Below the pieces are notes generated by a model. It worked only from the letters and a program-made list of their open reading frames with translations. It searched no databases and had not been told where the DNA came from. A DNA stretch of 51,110 nucleotides from CAYMRL01 sp964398985. GTDB lineage: Bacteria; Deinococcota; Deinococci; Deinococcales; Trueperaceae. The stretch lies in contig CAYNOS010000017.1 in assembly GCA_964398985.1 (NCBI GenBank), positions 1 to 51,110 on the forward strand, given 5' to 3'. Position numbers and translations under genes: made by a program. Below are positions 1 through 9,567 of this stretch, one piece after another. Positions within the stretch are counted from its first letter, which is position 1. Each line of letters begins with the position of its first letter.

Positions 1-149
1 TCCTGAGCGCCAACCCCGCCATCGTCGACACCATCCGCAACGAGGTGTACGCCAAGGTCGCAGCCGGTGGCCAAGCCCTCGGCAGCCGCAGAGCGGTGGC
101 GGTCGGCGAGGACTCCGCTGAAGAGGTCCTCGAAGGCGGCGAGCGATGA
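1..149 (+). CDS. recA: RecA recombinase, C-terminal end (partial)
   Basis: Only the last 48 codons are in the window, read from base 3 to the TGA at 147-149. The residues NPAIVDTIRNEVYAKVAAGG resemble the small C-terminal domain of Deinococcus-type RecA, which has the pattern P-x3-IR-x-x-V-x-A followed by AG and an acidic, Ala-rich tail. The tail here is also acidic. The stop overlaps the start of rny as ATGA. I recall recA followed by an RNase Y gene in Thermus, which supports the call. None of the catalytic core is visible, so the identity rests on the tail and the neighbour. Confidence 0.6.
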   Translation, partial: LSANPAIVDTIRNEVYAKVAAGGQALGSRRAVAVGEDSAEEVLEGGER

Positions 150-1819
150 CGCAGCCGCTGGCGCTACTCTTCGCCCTGCTCGTCGGCATCGTCGTCGGCG
201 CCGTGGTCGTGTGGTTGTTCCGCCGGCGCCAGGAAGTCGACGCCGCCGCCGAAGCACAGCGGCTCTACGCAGCCCGCGTCGCCGAGGCGGAACGCGACGC
301 CAAGCGCACCATGGAGCGCGCCGCCGCCGAGGCTGACTCCCACCTACAGCAGGCTCGGCGCCGCTGGGCGGAGGACGAGCAACGCGAGCGCGCGAGGCTG
401 GAAGAAGACATCGCCCGCGCCAAGCAACTGGCCCAGCAGGAACAGCGTCGCGCTCTCGAAGAGGCCGAACGCGAGCGCAACGAGATCAAGGAGCAGCGCG
501 AAGAGCTCAGGCGCGACCGCGAGAAGATCGAGCAGCAGGAGGAGCGCCTCAATCGGCGCGGCGAGCAGCAGGATGCGCGCGCCCTGCGCCTCGACGAGGC
601 CGAGGAGCGCCTCAACGCTCGCGGCCTCGACCTCACGACGCGCGAAGAGGGTCTCGACGCCCGCGAGTCGCAGATCACCGCTCAGCTGCACGACATCGCG
701 CAGCTGAGCCGCGAGCAGGCCACCGCGATGGTGCTCGAACGCCTCGACCGCGAGCTCGAGCGCGAGAAAGCCGTGCGCGTGCGCGGCGCCCTCGAGCGCG
801 CCGACGCCGAATCGAAACGCAAGGCGCAGGACATCCTCTCGCAAGCGATCCAGCGCAGCGCTTCCGAGGTCTCCGCGGCCATCAGCGTCTCGGTCGTGCC
901 GATCCCCAACGACGCGATGAAGGGCCGCATCATCGGCCGCGAAGGACGCAACATCCGCGCGTTCGAGGCCCTCACCGGGGTCGACCTGATCATCGACGAC
1001 ACGCCCGAAGCCGTGCTGCTCTCGAGCTTCAACCCGATCCGGCGGGAAGTGGCGCAGATCGCGCTAGCCGAGCTGGTCACCGACGGTCGCATCCACCCGG
1101 CGCGCATCGAAGAGGTCGTGCAGAAGGCGCAGCACGAGATGCAGGGCTACATCCGCGAACGCGGCGACGAGGCCGCGCTCGAAGCCAACGTGGTGGGACT
1201 CAAGCCGGGCCTACAGCAACTGCTCGGGCGCATGCACTTCCGCACCTCCTACGGCCAGAACATCCTCAAGCACTCCGTGCAGGTCGCCCACCTGACCGGC
1301 ATCATCGCGGCCGAGGTGGGAGCCGACGAGGCCATGGCGCGTCGCGCCGGCCTGCTGCACGACATCGGCAAGTCGATCGACCGCGAGATCGAGGGCACCC
1401 ACACCGAGATCGGAGCCAACCTCGGCCGCCGCTTCGGCGAGCCGCGCGAGGTCATCGACGCCATCGCCAACCACCACGACCTCGAGCGCGCCGAGACCCT
1501 CTACCCGATCATCGTCAACGCTGCCGACGCGATCTCGGCCGCGCGCCCCGGAGCGAGGCGCGAGACGCTCGAGTCGTACATCAAGCGCCTGGAAGGCCTG
1601 GAGAGCATCGCGACCAGCTTCCCGGGCGTGGAGAACGCATTCGCCATCCAGGCCGGCCGCGAGATCCGCATCATCGTGCAGCCCGATAAGGTCGACGACG
1701 CCTCGGCCGTGCTGCTGGCGCGCGACATCGCCAACCGCATCGAGCAGGACATGGAGTATCCCGGTCAGGTCCAAGTGACGGTAGTTCGCGAATCGAGGGC
1801 GGTAGAGTACGCGCGATGA
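146..1819 (+). CDS. rny: Ribonuclease Y
   Basis: Membrane-anchored endoribonuclease that starts mRNA decay. The 557 residues have the family layout. One N-terminal transmembrane helix lies at about 4-24. A long, highly charged coiled coil spans about 30-210. A KH RNA-binding domain carries GRIIGREGRNIR from residue 260. An HD hydrolase domain follows, with LLHDIGK at 403-409 whose His405-Asp406 pair binds the catalytic metals. The length is a little above the usual 510-520, all in the coiled coil. The ATG overlaps the recA stop, so translation is probably coupled to recA. A strong TAGAGT box for the next transcript lies inside its last codons. Confidence 0.95.
   Translation: MTQPLALLFALLVGIVVGAVVVWLFRRRQEVDAAAEAQRLYAARVAEAERDAKRTMERAAAEADSHLQQARRRWAEDEQRERARLEEDIARAKQLAQQEQRRALEEAERERNEIKEQREELRRDREKIEQQEERLNRRGEQQDARALRLDEAEERLNARGLDLTTREEGLDARESQITAQLHDIAQLSREQATAMVLERLDRELEREKAVRVRGALERADAESKRKAQDILSQAIQRSASEVSAAISVSVVPIPNDAMKGRIIGREGRNIRAFEALTGVDLIIDDTPEAVLLSSFNPIRREVAQIALAELVTDGRIHPARIEEVVQKAQHEMQGYIRERGDEAALEANVVGLKPGLQQLLGRMHFRTSYGQNILKHSVQVAHLTGIIAAEVGADEAMARRAGLLHDIGKSIDREIEGTHTEIGANLGRRFGEPREVIDAIANHHDLERAETLYPIIVNAADAISAARPGARRETLESYIKRLEGLESIATSFPGVENAFAIQAGREIRIIVQPDKVDDASAVLLARDIANRIEQDMEYPGQVQVTVVRESRAVEYAR
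1803..1808 (+). promoter_or_regulatory. -10 box (TAGAGT) ahead of the prs mini-cistron
   Basis: TAGAGT lies inside the end of rny, 7 bases before an ATG at 1816. This is the same box-to-start distance as at several other genes here, so a transcript could start at or near that ATG. No clear -35 element is visible. Inferred from pattern only. Confidence 0.4.
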
Positions 1820-1836
1820 AGGTGTCGCGTGAGTAA
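1816..1836 (+). other. Possible six-codon mini-cistron upstream of prs
   Basis: An ATG that overlaps the rny stop codon (ATGA) opens a frame of six codons (MKVSRE) ending in TAA at 1834-1836. That is 6 bases before the prs ATG, and prs has no convincing Shine-Dalgarno sequence. A leaderless start here, or coupling from rny, followed by reinitiation at prs would explain the arrangement. It may also be chance. Confidence 0.3.
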
Positions 1837-1842
1837 CGACCG

Positions 1843-2787
1843 ATGAGGATCGGCGAGGATGTAAAGCTGTTCAAGGGCACTTCGACGCCGGCGCTGGCCG
1901 CGGCCGTGGCCGAGTACCTCGACATCGAACTGGCCGACGGAACCGTATCGCAGTTCCCCGACGGCGAGACGAGGATCGCCATCGACGAGTCGGTGCGCGG
2001 CTACGACTGCTACGTCATCCAGTCGACCTGCGCCCCGGTCAACCACAATCTGATGGAGCTGCTGGTGCTGATCGACGCGCTCAGGCGCGCATCGGCCTGG
2101 CGCATCAACGCCGTGATCCCGTACTTCGGCTACGCCAGGCAAGACAAGAAGGTGCAGGCGCGCGAGCCGATCACCGCCAAGCTGGTGGCCAATCTGCTCG
2201 AGAAGGCCGGCGCCGACCGCGTCATCACCGTCGACCTCCACGCCGGCCAGATCCAAGGCTTCTTCGATGTGCCCGTCGACCACCTGACCGCGCTCTCGAT
2301 CCTCGGCAACCACCTGCGGGGTCTCGACCTGACGGACTCGGTCGTGGTCTCTCCCGATGTCGGGCGCGCCACCGAGGCCCGGCGCCTCGCGAACTACCTG
2401 AACCTGCCGCTGGCCATGCTCTACAAGCGCCGCAACAGCCCCACCGAGATCGAGGTCACCCACGTCATCGGCGAGGTCGAAGGCAAGCGGCCGATCATCA
2501 TCGACGACATGATCTCCACCGCCGGCACGATGATCCGTGGGATCGAGGCGTTGCTGCGGCTCGGGGCGGTCCCGGACGTGCGGGTGGCGGCCACCCACGC
2601 GGTGTTCACCCCGCCCGCCATGGAGCGGCTGTCGCATCCGGCAGTCTCCGGCATCTACGTCACCGACACGGTGCCGCTCACCGGCTTGCGGCCGACCATC
2701 GAGGTGCTGAGCGTCGCGCCGCTGCTGGCTCAGGCGATCCGCAACGTGCACGACCACACCTCGGTCAGCTCGCTGTTCACCACCTGA
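1843..2787 (+). CDS. prs: Ribose-phosphate pyrophosphokinase
   Basis: Cytosolic enzyme that makes PRPP from ribose 5-phosphate and ATP, feeding purine, pyrimidine, His, Trp and NAD synthesis. The 314-residue length is typical of class I PRPP synthetases. Visible family motifs are the Mg/ribose-phosphate region VDLHAGQIQGFF, the flexible-loop region VVSPDVGRATEARR, and the PRPP-binding loop PIIIDDMISTAGTM near the C-terminus. The start chosen is the ATG that gives the normal N-terminal beta strand (VKLFKGTS). It lacks a good ribosome site and follows a six-codon mini-cistron, so it is probably translated by reinitiation. In this phylum prs and rplY/ctc being neighbours is not surprising, because they also adjoin in Bacillus. 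Confidence 0.96.
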   Translation: MRIGEDVKLFKGTSTPALAAAVAEYLDIELADGTVSQFPDGETRIAIDESVRGYDCYVIQSTCAPVNHNLMELLVLIDALRRASAWRINAVIPYFGYARQDKKVQAREPITAKLVANLLEKAGADRVITVDLHAGQIQGFFDVPVDHLTALSILGNHLRGLDLTDSVVVSPDVGRATEARRLANYLNLPLAMLYKRRNSPTEIEVTHVIGEVEGKRPIIIDDMISTAGTMIRGIEALLRLGAVPDVRVAATHAVFTPPAMERLSHPAVSGIYVTDTVPLTGLRPTIEVLSVAPLLAQAIRNVHDHTSVSSLFTT

Positions 2788-2812
2788 ACGGCCAGCCCAA
2801 GGGCAGACGCGC

Positions 2813-2842
2813 TTTACATGGCCCCTGCCTAACGGGTATCCT
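2813..2842 (+). promoter_or_regulatory. Promoter for rplY-pth
   Basis: TTTACA at 2813-2818 and TATCCT at 2837-2842 are 18 bases apart, close to a sigma-70 type promoter. It lies in the 106-base gap after prs, and the downstream gene has a strong GGAGGA ribosome site. This gives L25 and Pth a transcript independent of prs. Confidence 0.5.
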
Positions 2843-2893
2843 GGCTATTCGTCTGAGCGAGGCTCGCGAGATGGGCCGCTCACCGGAGGACCC

Positions 2894-3526
2894 ATGAAAC
2901 TGCAAGCCGAGAAGCGCACGCCTGGACGGTCGCGCGAGTTGCGCAACCAGGGCCGGCTACCCGCGCTGATGTACAACAAGGAGCTCAACGTGCCGCTGTC
3001 CGTCGAGCTCAAGGCGTTCGACAAGGCCTTCAGGTCACAGGGCACCGCCAGCCTCATCGACCTCGAGATCGATGGCGAGGTGCACGCGGTGCTCGTCAAG
3101 CAGGTGCAGATGAACAAGCGCAAGCGCGTGCCCGAGCACGTCGACTTCTATGCCGTCACCGCCAACCAGCCGGTGGACGTGAACGTGCCGGTCGAACTGC
3201 TCGGCAACCCGGTCGGGGTGCGCGACGGCGGGCAGCTCGACGTCCAGCGGCGTGAAGTCAGGATCTCGATCCTGCCCCGCCTGATCCCGGGACACCTGGA
3301 AGTCGACATCGCCGCCCTCAAGATCGGCGATTCGGTTCACATTCGCGACCTCGTCGCGCTCCTGCCCAGCGAGGCGCGCGTGCTCGACGACCTCGATCTG
3401 GCCCTGGTGGCGGTCGTACCGCCGCGCGTCAGCGAGGAGGCCGCCGAGGTCGAGGAAGTCGAAGCCGAACCCGAGGTCATCGGCCGCGGAGCCGATACGG
3501 AGGACTCGGCAGACAGCGAAGACTGA
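2894..3526 (+). CDS. rplY: 50S ribosomal protein L25, Ctc/TL5 form
   Basis: 5S rRNA-binding protein of the large subunit, in the long form with a C-terminal Ctc beta domain as in Thermus TL5 (about 206 residues; here 210). The N-terminus (KRTPGRSRELRNQGRLPALM) is the classic L25 RNA-binding start. The second half carries the beta domain and an acidic tail from about residue 175, rich in Glu and Val. GGAGGA at 2885-2890 sets the ATG. The pth gene starts 3 bases after the stop. The ctc-pth pairing is common in bacteria and supports both calls. Confidence 0.95.
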   Translation: MKLQAEKRTPGRSRELRNQGRLPALMYNKELNVPLSVELKAFDKAFRSQGTASLIDLEIDGEVHAVLVKQVQMNKRKRVPEHVDFYAVTANQPVDVNVPVELLGNPVGVRDGGQLDVQRREVRISILPRLIPGHLEVDIAALKIGDSVHIRDLVALLPSEARVLDDLDLALVAVVPPRVSEEAAEVEEVEAEPEVIGRGADTEDSADSED

Positions 3527-3529
3527 GCC

Positions 3530-4114
3530 ATGCTCTTGATCGCGGGACTGGGCAACCCTGGTCCGCGCTACGCAGGAACCCGGCACAACGCCGGGTTCCT
3601 CGTCATTGACGAGCTGGCGAGGCGCTGGGGCGGAACGCCAAGGCGCGTCGGTGCCGCCGAGGTGGTGAGAGCGAGCGCGCGCGGAGCGCTGCTCGTGAAG
3701 CCGCAGTCGTTCATGAACCTGTCAGGCGGCCCGGTCCAAGCGCTGCTGACCAGGGAACGGCTGTCCCCCGGCGACCTCCTGGTCGTGCACGACGACGTCG
3801 ATCTGCCGTTGGGCCGCCTGCGCTTCAAACAGGGCGGCGGAGCCGGCGGCCAGAAAGGCGTCAAGGACGTGATCGACCGCATCGGCCCGGAGTTCTTGCG
3901 CCTGAAGCTTGGGGTCGGCCGGCCACCGGATGACCGTGCAACCGATGCCTGGGTGTTGGGACGCTTCACCCCGTCCGAGCGCGAGATCGTGGCCCGCGTC
4001 GTGCAGGCCGCGGCCGACGCGACCGAGCTGCTGCTCGAGCGGGGACGCGAGGCGGCCATGAACCTCACCAATGGCCTCGACCTAGCGACGACCGGCGACG
4101 GTATCGTGGACTGA
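3530..4114 (+). CDS. pth: Peptidyl-tRNA hydrolase
   Basis: Frees tRNA from peptidyl-tRNA that has dropped off the ribosome. The 194-residue length is normal. GLGNPG holds Asn9 and RHNAGF holds the catalytic His19. KPQSFMNLSG gives Asn63, and VVHDDVDLPLG gives Asp88. The glycine-rich loop reads GGQKGVKD at 106-113, so the position equivalent to E. coli Asn114 is a Lys (109). Variants occur there in other bacteria, and all the other catalytic positions are intact. It is almost contiguous with rplY and probably cotranscribed with it. Confidence 0.95.
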   Translation: MLLIAGLGNPGPRYAGTRHNAGFLVIDELARRWGGTPRRVGAAEVVRASARGALLVKPQSFMNLSGGPVQALLTRERLSPGDLLVVHDDVDLPLGRLRFKQGGGAGGQKGVKDVIDRIGPEFLRLKLGVGRPPDDRATDAWVLGRFTPSEREIVARVVQAAADATELLLERGREAAMNLTNGLDLATTGDGIVD

Positions 4115-4169
4115 TGCGCGAACGCTCCGCGGGTGAGTCTGGTGCTGCCTGCGGCCGAGGAGGTGCGCG

Positions 4170-5836
<1,667 letters not shown>

Positions 5837-5840
<4 letters not shown>

Positions 5841-7039
5841 GCACCCATCGTCGGCTGCTGCGAGCGATCAGCGAGCTCTACACGCCGTTCGAGCGGGTCC
5901 CAGACGCAGCGCTGGTCATCGAGGGCGATACCGTGCTGTGGGTCGGACGCGAGGCCGACCTGCCGGCCGAACACCAGAACCTGCCGGTCGAGAACCTGGG
6001 CGGCCGCGGAGTGCTTCCAGGACTGGTGGACTGCCACACCCACCTGATCTGGGCAGGCAGCCGCGTCGCGGAGTACGTGGCGCGCTCGCACGGCGCCAGC
6101 TACGCCGAGATCCTGGAGGCCGGCGGCGGCATTCACGCGACCGTCGAGGCCACCAGGGAGGCCGGCGAGGCGACGCTGCTGGCGCTGGCCCGCAAGCGCT
6201 CGAGCGCGTTCCTCAGGGGCGGCGTCACGGCCTTGGAGATCAAGTCGGGCTACGGCATGGATACCAAGTGCGAGTTGGCCATGCTGCGCGTCGCCCGCGA
6301 GCTCGGCGAGCAGGGGCCGCAGCGTGTCACCACCACGCTGTTGGCGCACGTCCCGGACCCGCGGCAGGCTGCCGACAAGTACGTCGAGCGCTTCGTCTCG
6401 GAGACGATCCCCGAAGCCGTCGGTCAGGGCCTGGCCGACGCCATCGACGTGTTCTGCGACCGCGGCGCCTTCGACCTGCCGCAGTCGCGGCGCATCCTCG
6501 AAGCTGGTGCCGAGCTCGGACTCGCCGTCAAGGCTCACGCCGAACAGCTGACTCACACCGGAGCCGCGAAGCTCGTCGCCGAGCTCGGTGGGCTGTCGGC
6601 GGATCACCTCGAGCAGGCCGATGACAGCGACTTCGAGGCGCTGGCCGCGGCCGGCAGCGTCGCGACGTTGCTGCCGGGCGCGGCCGTCGTGCTGCGCCTG
6701 CCGCTACCGCGCGCCGAACGTCTGCGCGAGGCTGGGGTCAAGACGGCCTTCGCCAGCGATCACAACCCCGGCTCGAGCCCCCTCTACGGGCTGCTGCCGG
6801 CCTTGCAGATCGCCACCGCCAGCGCCGGTTTCACGGTCGAGGAGACCCTCGTGGGCGGCACCGCGCATGCCGCCGACGCCTTGGGACAACCGCGCTGGGG
6901 CCGCCTGACGCCCGGAGCGCTGGCCGACTTCCTCGTCGTCGACGGACCCGAGGCCCTGCTGCCTCTCTACAGCTGGGGCAGCTCGCGGCTCTTCGAGATG
7001 GTCATCGGCGGCGTCGGCGTGTGGCGCAAGGACGGCTGA
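5837..7039 (+). CDS. hutI: Imidazolonepropionase
   Basis: Third step of histidine degradation, a metal-dependent amidohydrolase that opens imidazolonepropionate to N-formimino-L-glutamate. The 400 residues carry GLVDCHTHLIWAG, with the metal-binding His67 and His69. KAHAEQLTHTG and the ASDHNPGSSP segment, which supplies the metal-bound Asp, follow in the expected order. It starts with a GTG that overlaps the hutU stop (GTGA), so the two are translationally coupled. Its stop lies only 6 bases from the stop of the convergent hutG, and no terminator hairpin fits between them. Confidence 0.96.
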
Positions 7040-7045
7040 GCAACC

Positions 7046-8050
7046 TCACCTTGATGCCGTGTTCGGTTGGCGGGCGGCAGGGCTATCCCACCATGCCACC
7101 ATCGTCTCGCCCAGCAGCCGCGCTGCGAGCAGCGCGCTGCGACCGCTGGGATCGAGGTGATCTGCGAGCTCGACGAGGTCAGCGGCCACGAGCCGATTGC
7201 GTGCAATGACCGCCCTCACCAGCGTCAGCACCTGCGCGAAGCTCAGGCCGGCCGGCTCGGGGCTGCTGGTGCCGGGTAGCTCGGCGGGTTCGAACACGTC
7301 GACGTCGATGCTGAGGTAGACGTCCTTGTCCCTCGGCAGCTGCGCCATCACCGAAGCGAGGTCGGCGTGGATCTCGGCGGCGCTGATGAGCCGGTGGCCG
7401 CGGGCCCTGGCCGCGGCGAATGCCTCGGCGTCAGCCCGCAGCCCGCGCAGGCCCAGGGTGGTGATGACCCCCAGGCGGGCCATGTCGTCGGCCGCCCGGC
7501 GGAACGGGCTCGAGTTGCTGAACCGGCTGCCGTTGCGCTCGTCGCTGAAGTCGAGGTGCGCATCGAGCTGCACGACCTCCAGGTCGGCGACGTCGTCGAA
7601 CGCCCCCAGCAGCGGGTAGCTGACCGAATGATCGCCGCCGACGAACAGCGGGAGCCGCGCGGCTTCCCTCAAGGTCCTGGCCGCGGCGCCGATGCGCGCC
7701 AGGCTGACCTGGTGGTCGAGCTGCGCGGGGTCGACGTCACCGGCATCCAGGAGCCTCGCTCCTGCCAGGGTGTGACGATCGCCCGCGAAGTCGTAGTAGC
7801 CGGAGGGCGGCAGCGCGTAGCGGCCGCTGGCGGCGCGGATCGCCGCGGGAGCGAAGCGCGCTCCCGGCCGGTAGCCGACCGCGAAGTCGTACGGGACGCC
7901 GAGGATGGCGATGTCGACCCGCGGGGCTTGCGCCGACCGCACGCCGGACGCCAAGGACCGGTAGGGAGCCTTGAAGAACGTCGCGGGGCCGGTGAAGGTC
8001 AACTCGGTGTGCCTGGCGGGAAGCCCCGGCTCGTCGTGTCCGCCGGTCAC
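7046..8050 (-). CDS. hutG: Formimidoylglutamase (arginase/ureohydrolase family)
   Basis: Ureohydrolase-fold enzyme, most likely the last Hut step (formimino-glutamate to glutamate plus formamide). The di-manganese ligand motifs are clear: GGDHSVSYPLL, QLDAHLDFSDE and SIDVDVFEP. I use the GTG at 8050, giving 334 residues. It overlaps the hutH stop as GTGA, has a GGGGGA-type ribosome site, and gives a normal family start. The longer frame upstream is only hutH read in another phase. Sequence alone does not separate this from agmatinase or guanidinobutyrase. The hut context decides it. Confidence 0.85.
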   Translation of the reverse strand: MTGGHDEPGLPARHTELTFTGPATFFKAPYRSLASGVRSAQAPRVDIAILGVPYDFAVGYRPGARFAPAAIRAASGRYALPPSGYYDFAGDRHTLAGARLLDAGDVDPAQLDHQVSLARIGAAARTLREAARLPLFVGGDHSVSYPLLGAFDDVADLEVVQLDAHLDFSDERNGSRFSNSSPFRRAADDMARLGVITTLGLRGLRADAEAFAAARARGHRLISAAEIHADLASVMAQLPRDKDVYLSIDVDVFEPAELPGTSSPEPAGLSFAQVLTLVRAVIARNRLVAADLVELADHLDPSGRSALLAARLLGETMVAWWDSPAARQPNTASR

Positions 8051-9567
8051 GCCGGGTCCCCCGTTACGGCAGCGACCGCTGATGTCAGCGAACCGCCGGC
8101 GATCCCAGCGGCGATGGCCGCCACGTCGGGCGCCAGGTAGCGGTCTTGAGCGAGCGTAGCGACACGCTCTCTCACCCATGCGTGAGCGGCCGCCACGCCT
8201 CCGGCCGGCCGCAGCGGGGCACGGAAGTCGAGGGCCTGGGCAGCTGCGATCAACTCGATCGCCAGCACGTGGCGAGCGTTGGTCACGACCTCGCGGAGCT
8301 TGCGGGCGGCATGCGCGCCCATCGACACGTGGTCCTCCTGGTTCGCGCTGGTGGGGACCGAGTCTACCGAGGCGGGGTGGGCGAGCACCTTGTTCTCGCT
8401 GACCAAGGCCGCGGCGGTGTACTGCGCGACCATCAGCCCGGAGTTGAGCCCGCCTTCACGGGTCAGGAACGCCGGCAGCCCGGAGAGCGCTGGGTTCACC
8501 AGTTGCTCGATGCGCCGCTCGCTGATGCTGGCCAGCTCGGCCACCGCGATGGCGGCGAAGTCCGCCGCCAACGCCAGCGGCTGGCCGTGGAAGTTGCCAG
8601 CCGACACCACTTGCTCCTCCGCGCTGAAGATCAGCGGGTTGTCGGTGACGCTGGCCAGCTCGACCTCGACGACGCCCCGCAAGTACGCCAGCGCATCGCG
8701 CGACGCGCCGTGAACTTGCGGCACCGACCTCAGCGAGTAGGCGTCTTGGACCCTGCCGCAGTCGCTGTGCGAGGCGTTGATCTCGGAGTCGGCCAACAAC
8801 CGGCGCAGGTTGTCCCCAACCTGTGAGGCGCCCGGATGAGGGCGCAGGCGGGTGACGTGCTCGCTGAACGGAACGTGGCTGCCGAGGAGCGCCTCGACGG
8901 TCATCGCGGCGGCGATGTCGGCGTGCCTGGCCAGCGACTCGGCCTCGACGAGCGCAAGCACGCAGATGGCCGTCATCAACTGCGTGCCGTTGATCAGCGC
9001 CAGCCCCTCCTTGGCCTCGAGCGTCAGCGGCTCGAGCCCGGCACGCGCCAACGCCTCCGCGCCGCTCACCAGCTCGCCGGCGAACTCGGCCTCCCCTTCG
9101 CCGATCAGCGGCAGCGCCAGATGCGCCAGTGGCGCCAGGTCGCCCGACGCTCCGACCGATCCCTTGGCCGGGACCCGCGGCAACACGCCCGCGTCGAGCA
9201 GCGCCAGCAGGGCGTCGATCAGCAGCGGCCTGACGCCCGAGTAGCCGATCGCCAGCGACTGTGCCCTGAGCAGCAGCATCGCCCGCACTACGGGAGCCGG
9301 CAGGCTGTCACCGACGCCGACGGCGTGCGAGAGCAGCAGGTTGCGTTGCAGCTGCGCGACCTGTTCGGCTGCGATCTTGGTGGTCGCGAAGCGCCCGAAG
9401 CCGGTGGTCACGCCGTAGACGGTGGCTCCCTCCGCCAGCAGCCTCTCGACGTAGTCGCGACTGGCCTGCACGCGGCGGCGAGCATCCTCCGAGAGCTTGG
9501 CGCTGGCCCCGTCCAGAGCCACCCGCATCACATCCGCGACCGACAGACCGCGGTCGAGCTCGATCAC
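8047..9567 (-). CDS. hutH: Histidine ammonia-lyase
   Basis: First step of histidine degradation, deaminating histidine to urocanate. The Ala140-Ser141-Gly142 triad in KGSVGASGDLAPLAHL cyclises by itself into the MIO electrophile. YGVTTGFG places the active-site Tyr at residue 51. The 506 residues are normal for the family. The start is GTG, overlapping the valS stop (GTGA), and the stop overlaps hutG in the same way. hutH and hutG therefore sit behind valS in one transcription unit, while hutU and hutI are on the other strand. Confidence 0.97.
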   Translation of the reverse strand: MIELDRGLSVADVMRVALDGASAKLSEDARRRVQASRDYVERLLAEGATVYGVTTGFGRFATTKIAAEQVAQLQRNLLLSHAVGVGDSLPAPVVRAMLLLRAQSLAIGYSGVRPLLIDALLALLDAGVLPRVPAKGSVGASGDLAPLAHLALPLIGEGEAEFAGELVSGAEALARAGLEPLTLEAKEGLALINGTQLMTAICVLALVEAESLARHADIAAAMTVEALLGSHVPFSEHVTRLRPHPGASQVGDNLRRLLADSEINASHSDCGRVQDAYSLRSVPQVHGASRDALAYLRGVVEVELASVTDNPLIFSAEEQVVSAGNFHGQPLALAADFAAIAVAELASISERRIEQLVNPALSGLPAFLTREGGLNSGLMVAQYTAAALVSENKVLAHPASVDSVPTSANQEDHVSMGAHAARKLREVVTNARHVLAIELIAAAQALDFRAPLRPAGGVAAAHAWVRERVATLAQDRYLAPDVAAIAAGIAGGSLTSAVAAVTGDPA

